Positions 17,463 to 25,263 of a DNA stretch of 64,000 nucleotides are shown here, piece by piece. The translations under genes and the position numbers were made by a program. Every line of letters begins with the position of its first letter. Position 1 is the stretch's first letter. The notes under the pieces are model-generated. The model had not been told where the DNA came from and did not search any database. It worked only from the letters and a program-made list of their open reading frames with translations. Source of the stretch: Porcincola intestinalis (lineage in GTDB: Bacteria > Bacillota > Clostridia > Lachnospirales > Lachnospiraceae); the NCBI RefSeq assembly GCF_009696445.1, contig NZ_VULZ01000003.1:186001-250000 (forward strand), in the 5' to 3' direction.

Positions 17463-18228
17463 GGGCAATTCTCCACTTGAGTCTTCTGTCAAACAGATAA
17501 CAGCACATTATCAGGATCAACGCGATCACACCCGTTGTCAGAATTAGATTTCCCCATACGCCAAAAGGTCCCGAACGTGCACTCATCCAGAAATTCAATC
17601 TCCACTTTTCTGGAATGGCAAGAAGCGCATTGGCTCTCGACAGAAAGAACATAGAAATGTACGGAACCAGGCAGACTAGATAACGTAAAGGAACGTAAGC
17701 AGAAAAAGTCAGCGCAATACAAGTCTGCAGACCAGAAGTAAGAAACAGGAGATAAAGCATGATCAAAAAATAGATAGAAGGATCACTTTTCAAAAATGAA
17801 GTATAAGGAAACATCGTTACTTCGATATAACGCCTTTCCCGAAAAAAAGGACAAAACGAGGAAGAAACTATCAAAAAGATCAAGCCCCCGGCTGCTGCTA
17901 CCAGTCCTCCGCCTGTGAATGCAGCAACAAAACACCGGTATACATATCTCCTTCTCCCTGCACGTGCGATCAGGTATCTCCAGATGCCATTCTGATATTC
18001 CCTGCAGAACCGATCCGAAAAGGGCCATGCCGATAAGATGAAGAGAAAATAGGCACCATAAATACCACCATAGATAATAGAATTTAACCAGAAATATTGT
18101 AGATCAGAACTTCCTGGATTTTGTAATACACTGCAGTAAACATCAATACTGTCCAAAGGAATACACGCGGCGCACAATATAGATGCCAGCAAACAGACTA
18201 ACACTCTCTTCATCTTGCTACTCGCCAT
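17455..18228 (-). CDS. Second multi-pass membrane protein of the accessory module
   Basis: The 257-residue protein begins with a hydrophobic segment (VLVCLLASILCAACIPL) that could be a first membrane span, followed by about five more (YGAYFLFILSAW, GGLVAAAGGLIFLIVS, FLIMLYLLFLTSGLQ, LVCLVPYISMFFL, LILTTGVIALILIMCCYLF). A cytoplasmic Arg-rich loop (YLIARAGRRRYVYRC) resembles the loop after span two in ABC-2 permeases. The start at 18228 overlaps the upstream stop; a start five codons later is also possible. Likely partner permease of the 280-residue protein; substrate unknown. Confidence 0.7.
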   Translation of the reverse strand: MASSKMKRVLVCLLASILCAACIPLDSIDVYCSVLQNPGSSDLQYFWLNSIIYGGIYGAYFLFILSAWPFSDRFCREYQNGIWRYLIARAGRRRYVYRCFVAAFTGGGLVAAAGGLIFLIVSSSFCPFFRERRYIEVTMFPYTSFLKSDPSIYFLIMLYLLFLTSGLQTCIALTFSAYVPLRYLVCLVPYISMFFLSRANALLAIPEKWRLNFWMSARSGPFGVWGNLILTTGVIALILIMCCYLFDRRLKWRIAHE

Positions 18229-19213
18229 ATGACAAATCCCCGCCAGTCATCGCATTAATCCGCACTGGCTGCGTAATAGTTTCTCCATTTTCATCTTCAG
18301 CTTCAAACTCAAAATACCAATAAGGCACCAATTTTTGTGGTGCCTCCGATGTGCTATTCCAATCTGGTATCGGTACATACTCCAATCTGTTCTCTTTCAA
18401 CTTGACAGACCCATCCGGTATGAAATCAGCTATTGAATCCATAGCAGTCTTCTGCGCTTCATCCTGAGAAATCATTGAAGCCTTCTCACTACCCTTCGTC
18501 TCAAACAAGCCCTGCATATTCAAGTAGATCAGGCTTCCATCCCCGACAAGTCCGTGGATATATACAGGGGTCGGTGCCGCAATATCCATATAAAACCCCT
18601 CTGGCAGTTCATGATAGCCCATAACAGGAATTCTCTCATAGGAAAGTTCATACTCAAACGTTACGTACTTGCTATAATCTTTGAATACGCCATTTCCAAT
18701 GATGCCGGACAACGTGTCGTCATATTCAAGCGCTTTATCAAGCTGAACCTGTATTTGCTGCGCCGTATAAGACTCCGATTTCACCAGATTCATCTGTTCG
18801 TTTTCTGACGTCAGGCAAATTTCCATCAGCCAGGAAGATAGTTCTTCTATTTTATCCTGATCCCGTGCAGTCTCTTTTGATTCCCCCCTCAATCCCAATG
18901 GAAACGAAAAAATCAAGTCGCCTTCTGTACTGGAAGTGTCATTCTTTTGATAAGATAATTTTCCAGCCCCATAACCCAGATATTCCTCTCCACATGAAAT
19001 GCTAACCCATCCATTACTATCGTTTTCTTCCCTTTGATAATTCCGTCCCTCCATAAGCTTGTCAATCAACTTTTCTTCTTCAAAACTTTTTAAGCCCATT
19101 TCGTACCATTTTACATCACCTTCTGCAGCTGTTTCTGCTGCAAACGACAATTGAGCCAGCGATAAGCATAAAATGAATGTAATTACCAAACATTTCCAAT
19201 TTTTAATGTTCAT
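18218..19213 (-). CDS. Exported protein of unknown family, YycI/PepSY-like C-terminus
   Basis: A 331-residue protein with an N-terminal signal peptide or anchor (CLVITFILCLSLAQLSFA). The mature part is acidic. Its C-terminal region (about 245-331) has the layout of PepSY/YycI-type domains: an I-S-x-D-E-A helix start, a YWYFEFEAED-like strand and the ending V-R-I-N-A-M-T-G-G. No catalytic motif is visible. It is encoded just upstream of, and overlapping, the membrane protein pair, with AGGTGAG before its ATG. A role as extracytoplasmic partner of the transporter is inference. Confidence 0.6.
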   Translation of the reverse strand: MNIKNWKCLVITFILCLSLAQLSFAAETAAEGDVKWYEMGLKSFEEEKLIDKLMEGRNYQREENDSNGWVSISCGEEYLGYGAGKLSYQKNDTSSTEGDLIFSFPLGLRGESKETARDQDKIEELSSWLMEICLTSENEQMNLVKSESYTAQQIQVQLDKALEYDDTLSGIIGNGVFKDYSKYVTFEYELSYERIPVMGYHELPEGFYMDIAAPTPVYIHGLVGDGSLIYLNMQGLFETKGSEKASMISQDEAQKTAMDSIADFIPDGSVKLKENRLEYVPIPDWNSTSEAPQKLVPYWYFEFEAEDENGETITQPVRINAMTGGDLSYGE

Positions 19214-19230
19214 CTTCTCACCTAATTTAC

Positions 19231-19265
19231 AAAAGGCTGCCTGGGAAACACCCTGGCAACCTTTA
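19231..19265 (-). terminator. Read-through hairpin between the small exported protein and the transporter genes
   Basis: On the minus strand GGTTGCC with GGCAGCC, extended by AGGG/TCCC, forms a stem followed by only TTTTG. A weak terminator here would give more transcript for the first gene than for the four genes downstream, an arrangement common for secreted peptide genes. Confidence 0.6.
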
Positions 19266-19301
19266 GAATTCTGTCTGCTTCAATTTACGACGCGATGATT
19301 G

Positions 19302-19718
19302 TTATGGAGTTACATAGCCAGATATTCTTAGCTGTGCTGTGGAAGTACTTGCACTGTCTTTCTTTCCTCCCAATTTCATGGTGTCTCCCGTATTGGGCTT
19401 GACACGATATCCAATCGCGTAATTTGACACATAATTTGAAAACGTATGATAATCATCAACAACAGGTACAATGCTCATATCCTTCATGCGACAGCCAAAG
19501 ATATTAGTTGAAGACATTGTATTCATGCTTAAACCATTCATTCTTGAGAGCGTTATTGTATAAGCATTTGACCCATTTGCTTTTGTCCAGCTTTCATTAT
19601 ATGTATAGTTGTACAAATCATTAAACTTAAAACTAAAATGGTTTGCTGCCATTGCCGGAGTCGTCAATAACATACAAACAAATAACGCCGCCGCTACTAA
19701 CTGAATACTCTTTTTCAT
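19302..19718 (-). CDS. Small exported protein, possibly DUF2712-like
   Basis: The 138-residue precursor has a clear signal peptide (MKKSIQLVAAALFVCMLL, cleavage likely after AMA) and a mature part of about 110 residues rich in Ser, Thr, Asn and Tyr, with predicted beta strands and a final RISGYVTP. The pattern (small beta-rich exported protein ending in a GYxxP-like tail, beside ABC membrane genes) resembles DUF2712 and, more distantly, lactococcin-972-type loci; neither assignment is proven. GGGAG precedes the ATG at 19718. It is the first gene of the module and is separated from the rest by a weak terminator. Confidence 0.6.
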   Translation of the reverse strand: MKKSIQLVAAALFVCMLLTTPAMAANHFSFKFNDLYNYTYNESWTKANGSNAYTITLSRMNGLSMNTMSSTNIFGCRMKDMSIVPVVDDYHTFSNYVSNYAIGYRVKPNTGDTMKLGGKKDSASTSTAQLRISGYVTP

Positions 19719-19957
19719 ACTACTCCCTCTCTTGAACATCCTTATTAATAAAATATAGTGTAACAACAATTTATTTAAATACCCACCCTCTTTCGTAAAT
19801 AATTCACATTATTCTGATAAGCATGACCAGATTCATATTCTTTGTATTAATTTACTATGATATTTTTACGCCGATTTTTATATACTTGTTTAATCGTTAT
19901 TCCAAGATATTTTTGTTAATTTCTCTTATTATATATTTCTTTTCTTACTTCATCAGA
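19719..19957. other. A+T-rich intergenic region upstream of the small exported protein gene
   Basis: This stretch is strongly A+T-rich, has no credible gene, and lies between the RNA terminator and the 19,718 start codon. It probably holds the promoter of the module (several TATA-like hexamers around 19,740-19,775), but no box pair with good spacing was decisive. Confidence 0.5.
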
Positions 19958-19998
19958 TAAAGAAAAGGGACATAGACAACTTCTCTCCATGTCCCTTT
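19958..19998 (-). terminator. Intrinsic terminator of the candidate RNA
   Basis: A 10-bp perfect stem (AAAGGGACAT from 19,989-19,998 with its complement at 19,964-19,973) is followed on the minus strand by TTTTCTTTATC. Confidence 0.8.
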
Positions 19999-20122
19999 CA
20001 CTGATGAATCGGTTCAGTTCCCATTGGAGGGTACCTGCCTTTCTCAGATTTCTCCGTCTTTCCGGAGAGCTGCCTCCTGATCGTTGGAGGCTTTTAAGAA
20101 GAACCTCTTTGTTTTCTTCTTG
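19958..20122 (-). ncRNA. Candidate structured RNA with own promoter and terminator
   Basis: A transcript of about 165 bases is bounded by a near-perfect promoter (20,128-20,156) and an intrinsic terminator (19,958-19,998). Within it are three further hairpins: 20,096-20,103 with 20,114-20,121 (8 bp), 20,072-20,077 with 20,086-20,091 (6 bp) and 20,052-20,056 with 20,063-20,067 (5 bp). A less paired segment (about 19,999-20,050) separates them from the terminator. No open frame with a ribosome site was seen. It matched none of the riboswitch consensus sequences I could recall, including T-box, TPP, glycine and SAM. It may be a small RNA, or a leader with conditional termination for the module that starts 240 bases downstream. 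Confidence 0.6.
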
Positions 20123-20127
20123 TCTGT

Positions 20128-20156
20128 ATCATAGCAGGGCGAGCCGATTTTGTCAA
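20128..20156 (-). promoter_or_regulatory. Strong sigma-A type promoter for the candidate RNA
   Basis: TTGACA (20,151-20,156) and TATGAT (20,128-20,133) on the minus strand with a 17-base spacer. Predicted start near 20,121-20,123, immediately at the first hairpin. Confidence 0.8.
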
Positions 20157-20228
20157 TATATAATCGAATAAATTTTATTTTATCTGTAATTGTACGTATT
20201 GATTATAATATTTCAGAATTTTATAAGT

Positions 20229-20255
20229 CCTGACCTGTTTTCCTCTTCCGTCAGG
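20229..20255 (-). terminator. Weak hairpin downstream of the carbamate-kinase-like gene
   Basis: CCTGAC/GTCAGG (20,229-20,234 with 20,250-20,255) lies about 90 bases after the stop at 20,344. There is no T-run, so termination here is uncertain. The remaining part of 20,157-20,343 shows nothing else. Confidence 0.3.
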
Positions 20256-20343
20256 CGGGCAGGGATTCCGGCTTCAGCCACCTGTGCTGTCCATATGCTT
20301 TGTCCAGACAGCGCGCATCCTCCGGCCTCAGGAAGAGAGCCGG

Positions 20344-21267
20344 TTACTGGATCGTCGTCCCTGCCTCGCCCCTGAGCGCCGCCAGTGCTTTCTCAGGGGA
20401 AGTAATCACAGCCTTTCTTCCTGCCTTCTGAGACACAAAATTGACGCTGGCTTCGATCTTCGGCTGCATGCCGGTCTCGTCGAACTCTCCGTCTGCCATG
20501 CAGGCTCTGGCCTGAGCAGCTGACAGATGGTCGACCGGCTCCGGGTGACTGCTTCCATAATGAAGAGAAACCTGATCGACGCCTGTGAGGAACAGCAGGA
20601 TGTCCGCATCTGTCAGATCTGCCAGCTTACCGGCCGTCAGATCTTTCTCCACAATCGCGCTCGCGCTCTTGAGTCTGTGCGGCTGCTTCAGAACCGGGAT
20701 CCCGCCGCCACCTCCGGCAATCACGATCTGTCCGGCCTGAACAAGTGCATTGATGGCATCGATCTCAACAATATCAATCGGCTTCGGAGAGGCAACTATC
20801 CGGCGGTATCCGCCCTCGACCTCGACAACATAGTTGCCCTTGTTCTCTTCCTCCTGCGCTTCCTCCTTCGTAAGGATACGCCCGATCACCTTGACCGGAT
20901 GATAGAAAGCCTCGTCATACGGATCCACGATCACCTGCGTGATCACAGTTGAGACCGTCCGGTAGATACCGCGATCCATCAGCTCACTGTGCAGCATGTT
21001 CTGAATATCATATCCCACCAGTCCCTGACTCATCGACGAGCAGAGGGACATCGGCGCATTGTAGGTTTCATGGTTTTTCGCGTACTCATTGAGCGCCGTG
21101 TGGATCATCCCTACCTGCGGGGCATTGCTGTGGGTAATCACCAGCTGACATCCGGTCTCGATCAGATCGGCCAGCACCTTCACGGATGCATGGACTGCCT
21201 TGTACTGCTCCGGAAAATTCGTTCCCACTGCGTGATGCCCAAGCGCTGCCACTACTCTCTTTTCCAT
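20344..21267 (-). CDS. Carbamate kinase-like protein with altered nucleotide-loop motifs
   Basis: Carbamate kinases make ATP from carbamoyl phosphate and ADP. The 307-residue product matches the family along its length, with VVDPYDEAFYHPVK, SPKPIDIVE, AGGGGGIPV, DKDL-like VEKDLTAG, LLFLTGVD and QPKIEASVNFV. Two glycine-rich motifs differ from the canonical enzyme: ALGGNA is ALGHHA, and HGNGPQVG is HSNAPQVG. Similar variants occur in a clostridial subgroup, so it may be a paralogue with a changed substrate. No arginine deiminase or ornithine carbamoyltransferase gene is near. The start at 21267 has GGAG upstream. Confidence 0.8.
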   Translation of the reverse strand: MEKRVVAALGHHAVGTNFPEQYKAVHASVKVLADLIETGCQLVITHSNAPQVGMIHTALNEYAKNHETYNAPMSLCSSMSQGLVGYDIQNMLHSELMDRGIYRTVSTVITQVIVDPYDEAFYHPVKVIGRILTKEEAQEEENKGNYVVEVEGGYRRIVASPKPIDIVEIDAINALVQAGQIVIAGGGGGIPVLKQPHRLKSASAIVEKDLTAGKLADLTDADILLFLTGVDQVSLHYGSSHPEPVDHLSAAQARACMADGEFDETGMQPKIEASVNFVSQKAGRKAVITSPEKALAALRGEAGTTIQ

Positions 21268-21345
21268 AGCATCTCCATTTCCGCCGCCTGCCTGGCGGCA
21301 TGATTCCCTCTCCATGCTGCAATCGCTGCTTATCTTGTCCAGCGG

Positions 21346-22632
21346 TCAGACCTCTCCGGAAGCCTCCCTGTTTTCCTGTTCTGTGAGCCCCGCAAAGGGT
21401 CTGAGTGCGAAGTCGGTGATCACTTGCGCCACCCTTCTGATGCGGAGAAGACGGAAGGCAGCCATCCTCACCAGGTCAACTGCCGTGCACTCCAGATACA
21501 GGGCTGCTGCCATAACGAGCACCATCAGGCACGCCGCTGCCGGTCCGAGCTTTGCAATGAACTGATACCTTCCTGCCAGCACATACTCCCAGAAGTAAGG
21601 TTGAAGCTGCATCAGATACACGGAGAACGCCAGCGGGGAGAAAAACCGGATCAGCTCTCTCAGCACCCGCCCTCTGCATTTCAGCCTGCTGAAAATCATC
21701 AGCAGGCAAAATGCACAGATGACAATCGTCGGGCTGGCATATGAAAAGAGAAGCCGGCCATATCTCGCCTCTCCGTAGACGGATGTCGTCCAGTTCTCGA
21801 TCAGGATCTTTGAAATCCAGGTCACCAGGACACAGATTATGTACAGCATACCATAGAAGCCGCCTGACCGGTGCAGGAAATCCACGTTTTTCTCAGAATC
21901 CTCTTTCTGTTCTTTCACGCCAGCCGTGGTTTCGGTCTCTGTGATGCCAGTTTCCGCACCGCCGGGTTCTGAGCACTCCTGCTTCTGTCTCTCTGGACCG
22001 TTCTGGTCTGTAAGTTCCCTGACGCAGGCTCCGATGATATACATGACGGACAGCCACAGAAAGCTGTACCCGGCACCGATTCCCAGGAAGTCTCTATTCG
22101 CAACACGCGGAACCATCGTGAAGACAGAGCAGAGGAGGAACAAAGTGATCATCAGCTTCTTTTTACCGGCGCTTCCCAGCGACTTCACCAGACGGTTCAG
22201 GTATGGCTCGATCACAAACACGCCCACATAGCTTGAAAAATACCAGTAGGTCTTCCACATGGTCGGAAGCAGTGCTTGATAGAGGGTATCCGATTCTACA
22301 GGGAGGTGAAAGAATGTCACAGCGATCAGCGTTCCCAGCGCTGAATACCAGAATACCCTCAGCCAGAGCTCAACGATTCTGGACGGCCGGCGCACAGAAC
22401 GGACGCCGACATAGCCGGAAATCATCCCATAGGTGTTGACCGCACAGTAAGCCGCCGTCTCGAGGATATAGACACTGTACCAGACTTCCTCCCGCCCGGC
22501 ATACCGGACCATCGCTCTTCCCTGCCCGCAGACATGCAGAATGCAGATCAGGAACATACAGAAAATTCTCAGAAGGTCTATTCCCAGATTCCGCTGCTGC
22601 CGCTCTCTTCCAGTCCTCATATTCCCGTCCAT
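21346..22632 (-). CDS. Acyltransferase family 3 membrane protein
   Basis: A 428-residue integral membrane protein with about ten hydrophobic segments. The start GIDLLRIFCMFLICILHV (His in the first span) is typical of acyltransferase_3 (OatA/NodX-like) enzymes, which transfer acetyl or succinyl groups to cell-surface sugars. A cytoplasmic acidic insertion (about residues 245-295, rich in Glu, Thr and Lys) interrupts the span pattern. ATG at 22632 has GAGAGG upstream; the open frame continues to 22788 inside the neighbouring ACT gene without family similarity. No polysaccharide genes are nearby, so the acceptor is unknown. Confidence 0.8.
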   Translation of the reverse strand: MDGNMRTGRERQQRNLGIDLLRIFCMFLICILHVCGQGRAMVRYAGREEVWYSVYILETAAYCAVNTYGMISGYVGVRSVRRPSRIVELWLRVFWYSALGTLIAVTFFHLPVESDTLYQALLPTMWKTYWYFSSYVGVFVIEPYLNRLVKSLGSAGKKKLMITLFLLCSVFTMVPRVANRDFLGIGAGYSFLWLSVMYIIGACVRELTDQNGPERQKQECSEPGGAETGITETETTAGVKEQKEDSEKNVDFLHRSGGFYGMLYIICVLVTWISKILIENWTTSVYGEARYGRLLFSYASPTIVICAFCLLMIFSRLKCRGRVLRELIRFFSPLAFSVYLMQLQPYFWEYVLAGRYQFIAKLGPAAACLMVLVMAAALYLECTAVDLVRMAAFRLLRIRRVAQVITDFALRPFAGLTEQENREASGEV

Positions 22633-22666
22633 CTTCCTCTCCAGCCTTGTTTCAATTTCTTCTCTG

Positions 22667-23071
22667 TTACAGGGTATGGAATCCTCTGTCACGAATCGCA
22701 TTCTCAACCTCCCAGACATCATCGGTGCTGAAGACCATGATCGGAAGACCGCTCTGTCTGTTGAAGGACAGGTAGAGGTATCCGACATTGATATTCATGT
22801 CCAGGAGTGCCTTCAGAAGGTGGTTCAGATTTCCGACCTTATCCTCTACTTCAACGCCGACCACGTCCCTGACGCTGACCTGGTAGCCCTCTTTCCGGAG
22901 TGCATCCTTTGCCTTCTCCGGATCGGAAACCACCATCCGGTTGACGCCGTACTCCGCACTGTCCTCCGTCATGGAGCCCAGAATGTTGATTCCCTCCCGG
23001 AGCAGTACCCCCGTAATATGCTCCAGTGTTCCTTTTTTGTTCTCTGCATAGATCGATAACTGCTTCAGCAT
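22667..23071 (-). CDS. Double ACT-domain protein
   Basis: The 134-residue protein consists of two ACT domains: KGTLEHITGVLLREGINI (about 13-30) begins the first, and DKVGNLNHLLKALLDMNIN (about 78-96) the second. Stand-alone tandem ACT proteins are presumed amino-acid sensors with no catalytic part; the ligand is not predictable by eye. It lies between HAD phosphatase and acyltransferase genes in what looks like the distal part of the trmD operon. Confidence 0.85.
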   Translation of the reverse strand: MLKQLSIYAENKKGTLEHITGVLLREGINILGSMTEDSAEYGVNRMVVSDPEKAKDALRKEGYQVSVRDVVGVEVEDKVGNLNHLLKALLDMNINVGYLYLSFNRQSGLPIMVFSTDDVWEVENAIRDRGFHTL

Positions 23072-23107
23072 ATGTCTCCTCCCGACATCTGTATGGTCAT
23101 GACTTTG

Positions 23108-23746
23108 TTATCTGGCAAGATCCGGCAGCTGTTCAAGCTCGGCGATGGCTGTCCGTCTCATCTCCGGCGAGCTGAGCGTAATGGCATTCATCCCGAGTTT
23201 TCCGGCTGCGTCTGTATTGTCCTTCCGGTCGTCGAGGAACAGGCACTCCTCCGGCTTCAGCCCATAGCGCTCAAATAAGGTCCGGTAAAAACGTTCCGAC
23301 GGCTTTCCGCAGCCCTCCTCCCAGGAAACGACCACACCGTCAACATCCGTCATGAACGGTGCGCTCTCCACCTGACACTTCCAGAGCCGCTCCGGGTAGT
23401 TGGACAGAAGATAAACACCGTAGCCCTTCTTTTTCATCACAGGAATGGTGTCCGCGAGATCAGAAAGACAGACAGACCAGACAGACGGATCCCTGAAAAA
23501 CCATTTGAGTGCCCTGGTATCCTGCGGAAAATGGCTGTAGCAGTATTCCTCAATCTCCTCATCGCTGATTTCGTGCAGGTCGTACTTCTCCCAGTATGTA
23601 CGGATGCTTTTCGGATCCTTGCTGCCAAAAAGCTGCTCCGAAAGGCGGCGGACACCAGCTTCGTCATAGCCAAATCTTTTGAAATCCTCCCGCCAGGTAT
23701 AGCTGACAAGGACATATCCCACATCATATACGATATTGCGAATCAT
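23108..23746 (-). CDS. HAD family hydrolase (YihX-like)
   Basis: A cytoplasmic phosphatase of the haloacid dehalogenase superfamily, 212 residues. Motif I is YDVGYVLVS (nucleophile Asp, with Gly at the usual second Asp as in FDxGxVL members such as YihX), motif II is LLSNYPE, the Lys of motif III is in GCGKPSERF, and motif IV is LFLDDRKDN. YihX-type enzymes hydrolyse glucose-1-phosphate and related sugar phosphates; the substrate here is unproven. Start at 23746 has GGGAGGAG directly upstream; the frame extends farther but overlaps trmD. Confidence 0.85.
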   Translation of the reverse strand: MIRNIVYDVGYVLVSYTWREDFKRFGYDEAGVRRLSEQLFGSKDPKSIRTYWEKYDLHEISDEEIEEYCYSHFPQDTRALKWFFRDPSVWSVCLSDLADTIPVMKKKGYGVYLLSNYPERLWKCQVESAPFMTDVDGVVVSWEEGCGKPSERFYRTLFERYGLKPEECLFLDDRKDNTDAAGKLGMNAITLSSPEMRRTAIAELEQLPDLAR

Positions 23747-23793
23747 GGCTCCTCCCTCTCTCAACATAAGCACGGCATCCGGGTCCATCTCTC

Positions 23794-24570
23794 TCAGATC
23801 TCCCGTGCATCCCGGTAGGCCCCGGTCAATCCCGCCTCTCTCAGAAATTTCCGGTCCTTTTTGTCCAAAACGGCGCCGCTGCACAGATCCGGCCGCTTGC
23901 TGGCCGTGATCATCAGAGACTGTTCCCGGCGCCAGCGGTCCACAGCGCCGTGGTTTCCGGACAGAAGGATCTCCGGTACCCGGTGCCCCCTCCAGAGCTC
24001 CGGTCTGGAATACTGCGGATACTCCAGCAGGCCGTCCCCCATGAAGCTCTCTGTCCCGGCGGACTCCTCATTGCTCAGCACGCCGGGTACCATGCGGGAG
24101 ATTGCATCCATCATCACCAGCGCGGGAAGCTCACCGCCTGTCATGACAAAGTCTCCGATCGACACCTCGTCCGTCACCACCTCATCGATCACACGCTGGT
24201 CAATCCCTTCGTAGTGCCCGCATAAAAAGACAAGATCGTCCTCCCGGGAGAGCTCCTCCGCCATCCGCTGGCTGAACCTGCTTCCTGCAGGGGACATATA
24301 TAAGACACGCGGTCTTCTGCCTCCCTTTCCGCCTATCCGGTCGAGCACAGACACGCACGCCCGGTACACCGGTTCCGCCTGCATGATCATACCTGCTCCG
24401 CCGCCGTACGAATAATCGTCAACTCTCCCTTTTCTCTTCTCTTCCGCAAAGTCCCGGATATTGACACAGTCCAGTGTCAGTATCCCCCTTTCCTTCGCCC
24501 TTCCCGTAATGCTCGAAGAAAATGCATCTTCGATCATCTCCGGGAACAATGTCAGCACATGAAAATTCAA
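23794..24570 (-). CDS. trmD: tRNA (guanine-N1)-methyltransferase
   Basis: TrmD makes m1G37 in tRNAs that read CNN codons, preventing frameshifts. The 258-residue SPOUT enzyme starts with a TTG codon at 24570 (NFHVLTLFPEMIED), preceded by AGGAGG, and contains the trefoil-knot motifs LVFLCGHYEGIDQRV, DEVSIGDFVMTGGELPAL and LLEYPQYSRP. The upstream in-frame extension is not family-like. It sits after rimM in the conserved order. Confidence 0.94.
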   Translation of the reverse strand: MNFHVLTLFPEMIEDAFSSSITGRAKERGILTLDCVNIRDFAEEKRKGRVDDYSYGGGAGMIMQAEPVYRACVSVLDRIGGKGGRRPRVLYMSPAGSRFSQRMAEELSREDDLVFLCGHYEGIDQRVIDEVVTDEVSIGDFVMTGGELPALVMMDAISRMVPGVLSNEESAGTESFMGDGLLEYPQYSRPELWRGHRVPEILLSGNHGAVDRWRREQSLMITASKRPDLCSGAVLDKKDRKFLREAGLTGAYRDAREI

Positions 24571-24677
24571 AGAGCTCCTCCTGCCCCCGCCCCGGGAGCG
24601 CATCTCTGACCGTCCGCAATCCACCGTCCACATTTTGTCCATCCAGCATTCAGGTCTGTTCTGCTGGTTCTCCGGCT

Positions 24678-25202
24678 TCAGACCAGACCATCAGGCAGAT
24701 GTACTGTCATCGTTCCGCCCTCAAGATCGACTTTCCGGATGCAGTCTCTGATCGCCGGAATCAAAATTTCCTTCTTCGGATCCTGCTGTCCTTTGACAAC
24801 ATAGACATCATTGGCACCTGTCGCCAGAACATCCGTGATCCTTCCAAGAGATGTCCCGTCTTCCTCACGGATCACCTCCATCCCGTACAGATCTGCCACA
24901 TAATACTGGTTCTGTCCGAGGGGAACCGCATCCTTCCTGGCGACATACAGATTCTTTCTGAGAAGCGTCTGCACATCCTCGATGCGGTCGAGTCCCCGGA
25001 ATTTCAGAATCACCATATTCTTGAAATAGCGGACGGACTCTACAAAAAGCGCCTCCCCTGCAAGCTCCGGATCTGAGGCTGCGTATACCTCCGTGAGGTC
25101 TTCGAACCGTCTCACATCATCGGTTGTCGGATAAACCTTGACTTCTCCCTTCAGGGCATGCGTGGATGTAATGACGCCGATTTGCAGGTATGGCTGCAGC
25201 AT
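24678..25202 (-). CDS. rimM: Ribosome maturation factor RimM
   Basis: RimM assists 16S rRNA processing and 30S head assembly near S19. The 174-residue protein has the N-terminal barrel (IGVITSTHALKGEVKVYPTTDD, key start), a central linker and the PRC-barrel domain with the conserved ANDVYVVKG and KEILIPAI segments. AAAGGAG precedes the ATG. A strong hairpin with a T-run lies directly upstream, separating it from khpA. Confidence 0.94.
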   Translation of the reverse strand: MLQPYLQIGVITSTHALKGEVKVYPTTDDVRRFEDLTEVYAASDPELAGEALFVESVRYFKNMVILKFRGLDRIEDVQTLLRKNLYVARKDAVPLGQNQYYVADLYGMEVIREEDGTSLGRITDVLATGANDVYVVKGQQDPKKEILIPAIRDCIRKVDLEGGTMTVHLPDGLV

Positions 25203-25215
25203 AGATATACTCCTT

Positions 25216-25257
25216 TAAAAAAAGTCCCGCGCCTTGGCGGATGCCAAAGTGCGGGAC
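25216..25257 (-). terminator. Intrinsic terminator between khpA and rimM
   Basis: On the minus strand GTCCCGC...GCGGGAC extended by an inner TTGGC/GCCAA stem is followed by TTTTTTT at 25,217-25,223. It sits within an otherwise conserved operon, 14 bases before the rimM start, so rimM-trmD expression probably depends on read-through or on a local promoter. Confidence 0.85.
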
Positions 25258-25263
25258 ACCAGG

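Noticed and set aside
19999-20010. CTGATGA on the plus strand, reminiscent of a hammerhead ribozyme core
   Set aside because: No following stem II with GAAA and no flanking helices; also on the strand opposite to the promoter and terminator.
19985-20050. Partial resemblance to a TPP riboswitch (CTGAGA, TACCC and GAAC segments on the minus strand)
   Set aside because: The highly conserved 3' part with the GCCAGCG-type element and the GGGG partner are missing, and the module has no thiamine genes.
19719-20343. Search for a T-box or other leader element upstream of the accessory module
   Set aside because: The AGGGTGGxACCGCG-type antiterminator is absent and no specifier-loop layout was found.
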